Notes: generated from the sequence alone by a model not told the origin. Positions 54,528 through 63,036 are shown, counted from the stretch's first letter. The stretch is 64,000 bases of DNA from Phreatobacter stygius (GCF_005144885.1 NZ_CP039690.1:1550001-1614000), one strand, 5' to 3'. Numbers and translations are program-made.

Positions 54528-55748
54528 TCACCCCCTTGTCGCCGACAACGCCCGTTCCACCGCCCGGCTCAGCAGCGGCTGGGCCGCGCCATAGATCTCG
54601 TAATGCTGGCTCGCCCGGTCATTGCCGAGCTGCGGCATGGCCATTCCCTGCATCACGCCTTCGGCGCGGAACAAGGCGTCGAAATGCGCCCAGAGCCGCG
54701 CATTGGCGACCAGCGGACCGGTGACCGTGATGCGCGCGGGAAACAGCAGCCGGCAGACATTGGCGAGCGCACGCGCCACGAGCCGCGCCGCCGTGTCGAT
54801 CTCGGCAAGGCTCATCAGGTCGCAATCCGGCAATTGCGCCTGCAGCGCCGCCTCGTCCTCGCTGAGCTCCGGCCAGTCCTGCCGGAGCCGCGGCATCAGC
54901 GCCCAGAGCGCCGCGCCGGTTTCCAGACAGGCGGTATTGCCGCAGCCGCAGGCTCGCCCGGCCAAGGTCTGGAAGCGCCAATGGCCGATCTCGCCGAACG
55001 ACCCGCCGGCCGGCGCAAAGGACTGGCCGTCGACAGCATAAGCGAGCCCGACGCCCCAGCCCCAGTGCAGCAGCAGCGCGCCGCCGGCATGCTCGGCCGG
55101 CCGCTGCATCGCGCGCGCCCTGAGCTCGGCATCGAGATTGCGGCAGACCTCCACCGGCGGCGTGATCGGCGCCAGGACCGATTGGACGTCGAGGCCGCGC
55201 ATGCTTGGCCAGCGCGACGACATCAGCCAGGTCTTCTGCTTGAGGTCGAGCAGGCCGGAGAGCGACACCGCCGTGCCGGCATGCTCCATGCCGCGCGGCA
55301 TGGCATCGGCAAGCCCCGAGGCAAGCGCTGCCATGGCCTTGGCGATGACCGCGTTGTCGGCATCCGGCGCGATCTCGGCGAAGCGCTGCTCGATCACCTG
55401 GCCGTTCAGGTCGACCAGCGCACCGGCGAGCGACCGGCTGGCGACATGAAGGACCGACGCGCCGATGCGCCGCGAATTGGCCGTCAGGAGCCCCGCCGGC
55501 CGGCCGCGCCCGGCCTTTTCGCCGGCACTTTCCAGAACCAGGCGGCGCGCCACGAGATCGCCGACCACCCGTGAGGTCGTGGTCGAGCGAAGCCCGAGCT
55601 GCTCGCCGATCTCGGCGCGCGACCGTGCGGCGCCGCGCGCCACCAGCGTGAAGGCCCTGGCGCAGTCGCGCTCATGGGCGCCGGCAAACGGCATGTCGGC
55701 GATCGTTGCAATGACCAATGCTCTGTCGTCCTGCTTTGCAATGCGCAT
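54528..55748 (-). CDS. ROK-family transcriptional repressor (NagC-like)
   Basis: A 406-residue regulator with an N-terminal winged helix (SRAEIGEQLGLRSTTTSRVVGDLVARRLV, about 43-75). A ROK sugar-binding domain with an ASVLHVASRSLAGALVDLNG start, FGEIGHWRF, and the zinc/sugar motif CGCGNTACLETGA near residue 265 follows. The ExGH motif of kinases reads GEIGHW, so the fold is intact. It diverges from nagB and is very likely the repressor of nagB-nagA-binding protein, inactivated by an amino-sugar phosphate. It has a weak ribosome site. Confidence 0.92.
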   Translation of the reverse strand: MRIAKQDDRALVIATIADMPFAGAHERDCARAFTLVARGAARSRAEIGEQLGLRSTTTSRVVGDLVARRLVLESAGEKAGRGRPAGLLTANSRRIGASVLHVASRSLAGALVDLNGQVIEQRFAEIAPDADNAVIAKAMAALASGLADAMPRGMEHAGTAVSLSGLLDLKQKTWLMSSRWPSMRGLDVQSVLAPITPPVEVCRNLDAELRARAMQRPAEHAGGALLLHWGWGVGLAYAVDGQSFAPAGGSFGEIGHWRFQTLAGRACGCGNTACLETGAALWALMPRLRQDWPELSEDEAALQAQLPDCDLMSLAEIDTAARLVARALANVCRLLFPARITVTGPLVANARLWAHFDALFRAEGVMQGMAMPQLGNDRASQHYEIYGAAQPLLSRAVERALSATRG

Positions 55749-55750
55749 TT

Positions 55751-55776
55751 TATTTAGAACGCAAGCGTTCGAAATA
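55751..55776. promoter_or_regulatory. Putative ROK operator, 26-bp palindrome
   Basis: Arms TATTTAGAACGC (55751-55762) and GCGTTCGAAATA (55765-55776) match in 11 of 12 positions around AA. It begins 3 bases upstream of the ROK start codon, in the divergent region with nagB, so binding would block ROK translation-start DNA and probably both promoters. Confidence 0.7.
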
Positions 55777-55816
55777 GAGATTGCCTTTCCCCGCCACGCT
55801 CATAAACTTCGTAGAT

Positions 55817-55836
55817 CATAAATGAAACGATTTATG
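55817..55836. promoter_or_regulatory. Second inverted repeat before nagB
   Basis: CATAAA-N8-TTTATG with perfect 6-base arms, 22 bases before the chosen nagB start. It may be a second operator half or part of the promoter. Confidence 0.45.
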
Positions 55837-55857
55837 TCTTCGAGGTTCAAAATTAGC

Positions 55858-56604
55858 ATGATCGAGATCCGTATCGTCGAGGACAAGCAGGCCATCGGCG
55901 CGACCGCCGCCGCACTCGGCGCGGATGCCATCCGCAAGGCCATTGCCGAGGCTGGCCATGCGACCATCGTGGTCGCCACCGGGGCGAGCCAGTTCGACAC
56001 GCTGAAACATCTGGTCGGCGCGCAAGATATCGACTGGTCGAAGGTCACCGCCTTCCATCTCGACGAATATGTCGGACTACCTGAGAGCCATCCCGCGAGC
56101 TTCCGCAAATATCTCCTCGAACGCTTCGTCCAACCCTTGAACGGCGCGGTCGAATTTGTGCCGGTCAACGGCGACGCGGCCGATCCGGAGGCCGAAGCCC
56201 GGCGGCTGAACGACCTGATCGGCGACCGGCATATCGATGTCTGTTTTGCCGGCATCGGCGAGAACTGCCATCTCGCCTTCAACGATCCGCCGGCCGATTT
56301 CGACACCGAGGCGCCGTTCATCGTGGTGACGCTCGATGAGGCCTGCCGCCGCCAGCAGCTCGGCGAAGGCTGGTTTCCAAGCCTCGAGGCGGTGCCGGCG
56401 CGCGCCATCTCGATGAGCATCCGACAGATCCTGAAGAGCCGACTGATCGTCCTCTCAGTGCCCGACCAGCGCAAGGCCGAGGCCGTGCGCCATGCGGTTG
56501 AGGGCGCGGTGAGCCCCGCCCATCCCGCCTCGATCCTGCAGCAGCATGCTCACGCCGTGCTGCTGCTCGACCCCGCCGCCGCATCGCTGTTGCAGCGCCG
56601 CTGA
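55858..56604 (+). CDS. nagB: Glucosamine-6-phosphate deaminase
   Basis: A 248-residue enzyme converting glucosamine-6-phosphate to fructose-6-phosphate and ammonia. It has [19 protein letters not shown], the signature [18 protein letters not shown] (catalytic Asp region), [17 protein letters not shown] and the C-terminal [15 protein letters not shown]. Start at [10 protein letters not shown] aligns with known NagB starts; an upstream in-frame ATG at 55822 lies inside an inverted repeat. nagA follows 27 bases later. Confidence 0.92.
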   Translation: MIEIRIVEDKQAIGATAAALGADAIRKAIAEAGHATIVVATGASQFDTLKHLVGAQDIDWSKVTAFHLDEYVGLPESHPASFRKYLLERFVQPLNGAVEFVPVNGDAADPEAEARRLNDLIGDRHIDVCFAGIGENCHLAFNDPPADFDTEAPFIVVTLDEACRRQQLGEGWFPSLEAVPARAISMSIRQILKSRLIVLSVPDQRKAEAVRHAVEGAVSPAHPASILQQHAHAVLLLDPAAASLLQRR

Positions 56605-56631
56605 CCTCGGACCGGATGGAGATATAGACCC

Positions 56632-57687
56632 ATGCTGTCCTCGGGCCTCGTCGATCTCCAGGTCAACGGTTTCGCCGGCGTCGATTTCAATTCCGGCACG
56701 ATCACCGCGGCCGCGCTCGACCACGCACTGGAAGCCATGCTGCGCACCGGCGTGACGACCTGCCTGCCGACCGTCATCACCGCCTATCCCGATCAACTCG
56801 AGGTCAGGTTCAAGGCGCTCGACACGGCGATCCAGGCGAGCCGGCTCGGCCCTCTGATGTGCCCTGGTTATCACCTGGAAGGGCCTTTCCTCAGTCCGGT
56901 CGCGGGCTTTTCCGGCTGCCATCCGCCCGAGGCCATGACGGCGGCGGATCCTCGCCTGATCGACCGGCTGCAGGCCGTGCTCGGCCGGCCGATCCTGATG
57001 GTGACGATGGCCCCGGAAATCGATGGCGCGCTCGCTCTCATCGCGGCACTCCGGGGTTCCGGCCGCGTCGTCGCGCTTGGCCATACCGCGGCCGATTTCG
57101 ATCAGGTCCAGGCCGCGGCCGCGGCCGGCGCCAGCCTGTCGACCCATCTCGGCAACGGCATGCCGCAGACCACCCACAAGCTGGCCAATCCGATCGTCGC
57201 CCAACTCGCCGAAGACCAGCTGACCGCAAGCTTCATCGCCGACGGCATCCATATCCACCCCAAGGCCCTGAAAGTGTTGATCCGGGCCAAGGGCCTCGCG
57301 CGGTCGATCCTGGTCACCGACGCTGTCGCCGCGGCCGCGGCCGAACCGGGCCGTTACCGTTTCGCCGGCACCGACATCGATCGTTCGGCCGATGGCACGG
57401 TGCGCCTCGCCGACAGCAAGCTGCTCGCCGGCTCGTCGCTCTGCCTCGACCAGGCGCTGCGCAATGTCGTCGCCTGGGGCCTCGCAACATCAGACGAAGC
57501 CATCGCCATGGCCTCGAGCCGGCCGCTCGCGCTCATCGCGCCGGCGCTCGACGCCCATGGCCTTCGGCTGCCGGAAAGCCAGGTCACCTGGTCCGACGAT
57601 CTCCATGTCCGGCGCCTCAGCCTCGCCGGCTTCGAACGCAACTATCCGGCATCCGCACATGACACCAGGAGGGGAGACTTGAGATGA
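56632..57687 (+). CDS. nagA: N-acetylglucosamine-6-phosphate deacetylase, short N-terminus
   Basis: A 351-residue amidohydrolase removing acetate from N-acetylglucosamine-6-phosphate. It has GLVDLQVNGFAGVDFN, HLEGPFLSP, metal His in GHTAADFD and STHLGNGM, IADGIHIHP and catalytic Asp in LVTDAVAA. It starts directly at the GLVDLQVNG strand, so about 50 residues of the N-terminal beta-sandwich found in typical NagA are missing. Only 27 bases separate it from nagB, so there is no room for them. THLGNGM replaces the usual THLxNAM. The stop overlaps the next gene as ATGA. Confidence 0.9.
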   Translation: MLSSGLVDLQVNGFAGVDFNSGTITAAALDHALEAMLRTGVTTCLPTVITAYPDQLEVRFKALDTAIQASRLGPLMCPGYHLEGPFLSPVAGFSGCHPPEAMTAADPRLIDRLQAVLGRPILMVTMAPEIDGALALIAALRGSGRVVALGHTAADFDQVQAAAAAGASLSTHLGNGMPQTTHKLANPIVAQLAEDQLTASFIADGIHIHPKALKVLIRAKGLARSILVTDAVAAAAAEPGRYRFAGTDIDRSADGTVRLADSKLLAGSSLCLDQALRNVVAWGLATSDEAIAMASSRPLALIAPALDAHGLRLPESQVTWSDDLHVRRLSLAGFERNYPASAHDTRRGDLR

Positions 57688-58880
57688 CGTCACGGATTGG
57701 CAATCTGGACCGGCGCACCGTGCTGGGCGGCCTGACCGCCACGGTCGCCATGGGTGGATCCGGCGCCCGCGCCGCGGTGCCGGCCATGCCGCGCTCACCT
57801 GTGGTGATCAGCGTCATCGATGTCGGCGGAGCGCTCGCCCTGATGCAGAAGGCGTTCGAGGACTATGCCGCGGCCAAACCCAACCTGGTCTCGCGCATCG
57901 TCTTCGTGAAGGCGCCGGCGCCCGAACTCGCCAGCAAGATCAAGGCGCAGCAGAATGCCGGGCGCTCCGATCTCGACCTGGTGCTGACCGGCAGCGACGG
58001 CCTCGCCGCCGGCCTCGAGCAGAACCTCTGGCTGAAGATCCTGCCGGATTTCGCCGCGAAATTTCCCGATATCGAAGCGAATTACGAGCCCGCCGCGCTC
58101 GCCCTGCACAAGGCCCAGGGCGACGGCTTCGGCGTGGTGGTGAACTATTACCCCTCCGGCCCGCTGATCGAATATGCGCCCGAGCGGGTCAAGGCGGTGC
58201 CGACCACGGCCGAAGAACTGCTCGCCTGGGCCAAGGCCAATCCGGGCAAGTTCATGTATGCCCGGCCGGCCAATTCCGGCCCCGGCCGCACCTTCATGAT
58301 GGGGCTGCCCTATATCCTCGGCGACAAGGACCCGCAGGATCCGATCGGCGGCTGGGACAAGACCTGGGCCTATCTCCAGGAGATCGGCCAGTTCATCGAC
58401 TATTACCCGGCCGGCACCGGCGTCACGATGAAGGAATTCGGCGAGGGCTCGCGCGACATCATCATCACCACCACCGGCTGGGACATCAATCCGAGGGCGC
58501 TGGGCATCGTGCCGAAATCGGCGATGATCGGCACGCTGAAAGGGTTCCACTGGGTCTCGGACGCCTTTTTCATGTGCGTGCCCAAGGGCATTCCGAACGA
58601 TCGCCTGGCAGTCGTGCTCGACCTGATGGCCCATGTGCTGAAGCCCGAGGCGCAAGCCTATGCATATGACGAGGGCTATCTCTATCCCGGTCCCGCGGTC
58701 CGGAACGTGCCGATCACCATGGCGCCGCGCCGCAGCCAGGAGGTGATCGCCGAATTCGGCCGGCCGGAATATGCCGACCTGATCGCCAACAACCCGATCG
58801 AGCTGCCGCTGAAGCCGGACAAGATGGTGCTGGCCTTCCGCCGCTGGGACGAACTGGTCGGCTCCAAGCGGCCGCGCTGA
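57684..58880 (+). CDS. ABC transporter periplasmic solute-binding protein, paralogue 3
   Basis: A 398-residue paralogue with a twin-arginine signal (LDRRTVLGG). Its start overlaps the nagA stop, with AGGAGGGGA upstream, so it is made with nagB and nagA. Shared stretches include YYPSGPLIEYAPERVKAVP, AEELLAWAKANPGKFMYARPANSGPGRTFMM, TTTGWDINPRALGIVP and YLYPGPAVRNVPIT. The operon suggests an N-acetylglucosamine-related or amino-sugar-containing ligand. Confidence 0.9.
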   Translation: MTSRIGNLDRRTVLGGLTATVAMGGSGARAAVPAMPRSPVVISVIDVGGALALMQKAFEDYAAAKPNLVSRIVFVKAPAPELASKIKAQQNAGRSDLDLVLTGSDGLAAGLEQNLWLKILPDFAAKFPDIEANYEPAALALHKAQGDGFGVVVNYYPSGPLIEYAPERVKAVPTTAEELLAWAKANPGKFMYARPANSGPGRTFMMGLPYILGDKDPQDPIGGWDKTWAYLQEIGQFIDYYPAGTGVTMKEFGEGSRDIIITTTGWDINPRALGIVPKSAMIGTLKGFHWVSDAFFMCVPKGIPNDRLAVVLDLMAHVLKPEAQAYAYDEGYLYPGPAVRNVPITMAPRRSQEVIAEFGRPEYADLIANNPIELPLKPDKMVLAFRRWDELVGSKRPR

Positions 58881-58964
58881 CCTGCGAAGGTGGTCCGGCC
58901 GGCAGCGCCTTGCGCGCGGCCGGCCGATCGTTTCTGATCGCGGCGGAGATCCGGAGGAGCGCCC

Positions 58965-59330
58965 ATGGCGAAGCCGCCGTCCTCGACCGGCAAGCGCGCG
59001 ATGATCGAGGATCCTCGCTTCACGGCCATTGCCGACCTGTTCGTGGACGACAGCCGCGTCAGCCACGGCACGATGATGGCCTCCTACGGCCTCAAGGTCG
59101 GCGGCAAGATCTTCGCCATGCTGGTCGGCGGCCGGCTGGTCGTGAAGCTGCCCAAGCCGCGCGTCGACGCACTCGTCGCGGCCGGATTGGCCGAGCGCTT
59201 CGACCCCGGCCATGGCCGTCCGATGAAGGAATGGGCTTCGCTGATCGGCGACGAGCCCGACTGGGCGGGCCTGGCGCGCGAGGCGATCGCCTTCGTCGGG
59301 GCGTCACCAGTCGGGCGGGGCCTCGGCTGA
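58965..59330 (+). CDS. TfoX/Sxy N-domain-like small protein
   Basis: A 121-residue protein with HGTMMASYGLKVGGKIFAMLVGGRLVVKLPKPRVDAL followed by GHGRPMKEWASL, the pattern of small proteins usually named TfoX/Sxy N-terminal-like. No function can be inferred beyond the family name, and a competence role is not indicated. GGAGGAG lies upstream of the start. Its last 27 bases overlap the convergent LysR gene. Confidence 0.75.
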   Translation: MAKPPSSTGKRAMIEDPRFTAIADLFVDDSRVSHGTMMASYGLKVGGKIFAMLVGGRLVVKLPKPRVDALVAAGLAERFDPGHGRPMKEWASLIGDEPDWAGLAREAIAFVGASPVGRGLG

Positions 59331-60266
59331 CGCGGACAAGACCCGGGCGCCGCGCCAGCCTCCCGACGCGACCAGTTCCGCCATGACCGATGTGAGCGTC
59401 GCCGAGAGTTCCCGGGCGAGCGGCGCCGTCCGCCGGTCCTTGCGCATGGCGATGGCCAGCGTTGCGACGATCGGTGGCCGGTCGAGGCGCCGCGCCGTCA
59501 ACTCGCCGCGCATCACCGCATCATGGACCGAGGCATAGGTCAGCATGGTGTAGCCGCGGCCGGCGCCGACCAGCGCCTTGGTCAGCGCCACGCTGTCGAC
59601 CTCGGAGCGAATGCGCAGGCGAATGCCGTGCTGCGCCGCCGCCTGTTCCAGCACCCGCCGGTTGTTGTGCGGCAGGCTCGGCATGATCAAAGGCAGGTCG
59701 GCCAGATCCCTGATCCGGATCTCCAGCGGCAGCGGCGCGGCATCGCCGCCATCCGGCGGCCCGACCAGCACCATGCGCTCGCGCAGCACCGGCACGACAT
59801 GGGTGCCTTCAACCGGCAGCGGATTGTAGACGACGCCGACATCGATCCTTTGCTCGCCGAGCCATTCGTGGATCAGCGAACTGATGCCCTCACGCACGTG
59901 CAAAGCGACATCCGGCCGCGCCGCGGCGAAACGCGCGACCACCGCCGGCACCATCAGCAAGCCGGCCACCGGCGGCACACCGAGTGAAATGCTGCCGCGC
60001 ATGGCCTCGGCGCCATCATCGGCATCGATGCGCAGCTGCGCGACGAGATGATCGATTTCTTCGGCGCGCTGCAGGATGACCGCGCCGGTCGCCGACAGGC
60101 GCACGCCGCGGCCATGGCGCACCAGCAGCGGCTTGCCGAGTTCGTCTTCCAGTTCGCGCACCCGCCGGCTCAGCGCCGGCTGGGCGATGCGCAAGTCCTC
60201 CGCCGCCCGGCTGAAGCTGCCGGCACGGGCGACGGCAGCGAAATAGCGCAGCTTTCTCAGATCCAA
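59304..60266 (-). CDS. LysR-family transcriptional regulator
   Basis: A 320-residue regulator with the winged helix SFSRAAEDLRIAQPALSRRVRELEDELGKPLLVRHGRGVRLSATG at the N-terminus and a periplasmic-binding-like effector domain. Start TTG at 60266, giving MDLRKLRYF, is preferred because GGAAGG lies eight bases upstream and the protein then begins as most LysR proteins do. It diverges from the Bug-receptor operon and likely controls it through the site at 60310-60332. Confidence 0.9.
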   Translation of the reverse strand: MDLRKLRYFAAVARAGSFSRAAEDLRIAQPALSRRVRELEDELGKPLLVRHGRGVRLSATGAVILQRAEEIDHLVAQLRIDADDGAEAMRGSISLGVPPVAGLLMVPAVVARFAAARPDVALHVREGISSLIHEWLGEQRIDVGVVYNPLPVEGTHVVPVLRERMVLVGPPDGGDAAPLPLEIRIRDLADLPLIMPSLPHNNRRVLEQAAAQHGIRLRIRSEVDSVALTKALVGAGRGYTMLTYASVHDAVMRGELTARRLDRPPIVATLAIAMRKDRRTAPLARELSATLTSVMAELVASGGWRGARVLSASAEAPPDW

Positions 60267-60309
60267 GGCAGAAACCTTCCGCACCACATCAGCATATCTC
60301 GATCAAGCT

Positions 60310-60332
60310 ATGCCGCTACGGCATGAAATGCC
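60310..60332. promoter_or_regulatory. Putative LysR operator with three half-sites
   Basis: ATGCCG-CTA-CGGCAT (60310-60324) is a perfect inverted repeat containing a T-N11-A core. GGCAT-GAA-ATGCC (60320-60332) overlaps it, giving alternating ATGCC/GGCAT/ATGCC half-sites. It lies 44-66 bases upstream of the LysR start and about 130 bases before the operon's first gene. Confidence 0.6.
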
Positions 60333-60461
60333 ATCGCAAGAAGGTTTTGGTCATTGGCCGCTGCCGGCTGGCACTATCGAGCGGACATGGTCGAGCCGGA
60401 TGCCCAAGAATCGAGACTTGCAAGAATTCCGGCGGCTTCGATCCGGTCCGGGGAGACGATG

Positions 60462-61430
60462 ATGATCAGATGGTTCGGCCTTGTGCTGGCGGTGCTCTTG
60501 CCCGGCCTGCCTGCGAGCGCGGTGGCGCAGGATTTTCCGACCCGGCCGATCCGGCTGATCGTGCCGTTTCCGGCCGGCGGCCCCGCCGACATCATCGGCC
60601 GGCTGGTCGCCGAGAAAATGGCGTCGAGCCTCGGCCAGCCTGTGGTGATCGAGAACCGCGGCGGCGCCGGTGGCGCCACCGGCACGCTCGCCGTGGCGCG
60701 CGCCGAGCCCGACGGCTACACCATTGGCATCAGCACCGCCGGCGCGCTGGCGATCAGCCCGAGCCTGCAGGACGGGCTCGGCTACGACCCGGTCAAGGAC
60801 CTGGAGCCGCTGACGCTCGCCGCCCGCGTGCCCGAACTGCTGGTGGTGGCGAAGAACCTGCCGGCGGCCAACCTCGCCGAACTGGTGGCGCTGGCCCGCG
60901 CTCGCCCGGGCACGCTCAATTTTGCCTCCTCCGGGCCCGGCAGCATGCCCCATCTCGCCGGCGAATTGCTCAAGCGCCATGCCGCCATCGACATCGTCCA
61001 CACGCCCTATCGGGGCGCTGCCCCCGCGGTGAACGACATTATCGGCGGCCATATCCAGATGATGTTCATGGATATCGCGGTGCTGCTGCCGCATGTCCAA
61101 TCCGGCGCGGTCCGGGCGGTTGCGGTCGGCTCGCGCCAGCGGGTGGCGGCGCTGCCCGATCTGCCGACCACCGCCGAGCTCGGCTTTCCCGCGGTCGAGG
61201 CCGACAATTGGTACGCCATGATCGGACCGCGCGGCATGCCGGCGCCGGTGCTGGCCAAGCTGCGCGCCGCGATGGTCGCGGGATTGCAGGCTGCCGATGT
61301 CAGGGCCAAGCTCGCCGAACAGGGCGCCATCGCGGTCGGCAATTCAGCCGAAGAATTCACCGCCTATCTGAAGAGCGAAATCGACAAATGGGCGGCGGTG
61401 GTCGCGGCCTCCGGCGCGCGCGCCCGATGA
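60462..61430 (+). CDS. Bug-family tripartite tricarboxylate transporter substrate-binding protein
   Basis: A 322-residue periplasmic receptor with a signal peptide (VLAVLLPGLPASAVAQ) and the family stretches RPIRLIVPFPAGGPADIIGR, VVIENRGGAGGATGT, PDGYTIGI, YDPVKDLEPLTL and HTPYRGAAPAVNDIIGGHI. Start ATG at 60462 follows GGGGAG at six bases; ATG at 60459 is adjacent. It heads the LysR-controlled operon and overlaps the next gene as ATGA. It presumably binds the acid catabolised by the downstream enzymes. Confidence 0.93.
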   Translation: MIRWFGLVLAVLLPGLPASAVAQDFPTRPIRLIVPFPAGGPADIIGRLVAEKMASSLGQPVVIENRGGAGGATGTLAVARAEPDGYTIGISTAGALAISPSLQDGLGYDPVKDLEPLTLAARVPELLVVAKNLPAANLAELVALARARPGTLNFASSGPGSMPHLAGELLKRHAAIDIVHTPYRGAAPAVNDIIGGHIQMMFMDIAVLLPHVQSGAVRAVAVGSRQRVAALPDLPTTAELGFPAVEADNWYAMIGPRGMPAPVLAKLRAAMVAGLQAADVRAKLAEQGAIAVGNSAEEFTAYLKSEIDKWAAVVAASGARAR

Positions 61431-62248
61431 CCTCCATGCCCGCTCCGCCCATGCTGCATGGGCTTGCTTACCGCGTCTCCGGCACCGGCAGCCGGACCAT
61501 CGTGCTGATCCACGAACTCGGCGGCTCCTTGGAAAGCTTCGACGCGGTCGCGCCCGGCCTCGACACCGCGGCCCATGTGCTACGCTACGATCAGCGTGGC
61601 GCCGGCCGGTCCGAAACGCCGCCGCGCCCGGCGACGCTCGACCAGCATGTCGCCGATCTCGGCCGGCTGGTCGCCGATCTCGGCCTGCCGCATCCCCTCA
61701 ATCTGGTCGCCGCCGCGGCTGGCGCGCTGATCGCACTCGGTTATGCCGGGCGGCATCCGGACCGGGTGGCGAGCCTGGTGCTCCTGGCGCCGGCCGTCAG
61801 CGCCGATGACGCGCGCCGGGCCTATCTCGAGGCCCGCGCCGAAGCCTGCCTCGAAGGCGGCATGGCGGCCATCGCCGAGGCAACACTCGATCGCTCGTTC
61901 CCGGCCGCGCTGCGCCCCGACATCCAGCGCTTCGCCAGCTACCGCGAACGCTTCATCGCCAATGATCCGGTGAGCTATGCCGCGGCCAACCGGCTGCTGG
62001 CGGCGACCGATCTCGCTACCGTCATCGGTGCGCTCGCCATCCCCTGCCTGGTGCTCGCCGGGACCATGGATCCGCTGCGGCCGGCCGAAGACCTGCGCGC
62101 GCTCGCCGCCCGGTTTCGCGACGGCCATTTCGCCGAGGTGGCCAGCGGCCATCTCATGGCCGTCCAGGCGCCCGGCGCGGTCGCGCGCCATGTCGAAGAC
62201 TTCACCACGGCCCATTCCCGCCTGGCCCCCGTGGCTCTTCACCCGTGA
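61427..62248 (+). CDS. Alpha/beta-hydrolase-fold protein lacking the nucleophile serine
   Basis: A 273-residue alpha/beta hydrolase resembling 3-oxoadipate enol-lactonase-like proteins: TIVLIHELGGSLESFD (oxyanion region), YDQRGAGRSETPPRP and the helix after strand 5. The nucleophile elbow reads LVAAAAGAL, with Ala97 where GxSxG has its serine. The later Asp (AGTMDPLRP) and His (ASGHLMAV) of the triad remain. It may be a non-hydrolytic or otherwise modified enzyme, or use another mechanism. Start overlaps the Bug gene as ATGA; the stop overlaps the next start. Confidence 0.85.
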   Translation: MTSMPAPPMLHGLAYRVSGTGSRTIVLIHELGGSLESFDAVAPGLDTAAHVLRYDQRGAGRSETPPRPATLDQHVADLGRLVADLGLPHPLNLVAAAAGALIALGYAGRHPDRVASLVLLAPAVSADDARRAYLEARAEACLEGGMAAIAEATLDRSFPAALRPDIQRFASYRERFIANDPVSYAAANRLLAATDLATVIGALAIPCLVLAGTMDPLRPAEDLRALAARFRDGHFAEVASGHLMAVQAPGAVARHVEDFTTAHSRLAPVALHP

Positions 62249-62862
62249 GGCCGCCCGTGTCCCACAAAGCCCTGCTGCTCGTCATGATGGAACCTCCGGC
62301 AGGCCTCGAGGAGGAATTCAACGACTGGTACGACAGCGAGCATTTCCCCCAGCGCTCGGCCCTCCCCGGCTTCGAGACCGGCCGGCGCTTCGTCTGCCTG
62401 GATGGCTGGCCGCGCTGGCTGGCGCTTTACGATCTCGCCTCGGCCGAGGCGCTTCAGACGCCGGACTATCGCGCCGTCTCGGGCGCCAACGCCACGCCCT
62501 GGAGCCGCCGCATCCTGCCGCGCATGATCGGCCGGCACAGGCTGGTCGCCCGTCAGGTCTCGCCCGGCAACGCGATCATCACGGCGGCGCCGACCACGCG
62601 CCTCGCGCTGGCGAAATATCCGGGCATCGGCAAGGCCGATGAACCGGCGGTCATCACGGCGCTTGGAGCGCGTCTCGAAGCGCTGCCCGCGGCGGCCCAG
62701 GTGCGCGCCTTTCGCCCGATGGCCGATGATGGCGACGACCTTTGGCTCGTCTCGGCTTTCAACCAGCCGGTCGGTGCCGACGACCTGCGCCACGCGATCG
62801 GCGCCGTCGATGGCCGGGGCGCCGAGATCCTCAACATTTACGCGCCCTACCGACGCAGCTGA
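62245..62862 (+). CDS. Small dimeric alpha/beta-barrel-like protein (DUF4286/EthD-like)
   Basis: A 205-residue soluble protein with LLLVMMEPPAGLEEEFNDWYDSEHFPQRSALPGF, the pattern of ferredoxin-like dimeric barrel proteins of the DUF4286/EthD type. A second similar half may begin near residue 105 but is less clear. These are often found in catabolic operons with unknown catalysis. GTG at 62245 overlaps the hydrolase stop (GTGA); GTG at 62257 is an alternative. Confidence 0.65.
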   Translation: MRPPVSHKALLLVMMEPPAGLEEEFNDWYDSEHFPQRSALPGFETGRRFVCLDGWPRWLALYDLASAEALQTPDYRAVSGANATPWSRRILPRMIGRHRLVARQVSPGNAIITAAPTTRLALAKYPGIGKADEPAVITALGARLEALPAAAQVRAFRPMADDGDDLWLVSAFNQPVGADDLRHAIGAVDGRGAEILNIYAPYRRS

Positions 62863-62883
62863 CCGGCGCGACCTGGAGACCAG

Positions 62884-63036
62884 ATGCAGGCAGACCGGGC
62901 CATGCGATATCGGATCATCGTGCTGATCGCGACCGTTCTGCTGGTCGCCCCGGCGGTGGCGCAGGTTGCGCCACGGGCCGAGGCGACGGCTGCCACGGGG
63001 CAAGAGGCCAAGGAGGACATGTGGTGCGGCTGGTGA
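62884..63036 (+). CDS. Small exported peptide, 50 residues
   Basis: This reading frame begins with ATG five bases after GGAG. It encodes a basic N-terminus and hydrophobic core (RIIVLIATVLLVAPAVAQ) that looks like a cleavable signal, then a short Ala/Glu-rich tail ending MWCGW. It lies in the 161-base gap between two operon genes, and its 3' end holds the AGGAGG and GTG start of the next gene, which it overlaps by 13 bases. It may be a true peptide or a leader coupling translation of the next gene. Confidence 0.5.
   Translation: MQADRAMRYRIIVLIATVLLVAPAVAQVAPRAEATAATGQEAKEDMWCGW

Noticed and set aside
60323-62248. 641-residue fused frame covering the Bug receptor and hydrolase region
   Set aside because: The first 368 codons are an out-of-frame reading of the Bug receptor gene. 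The real hydrolase start is the ATG at 61427.
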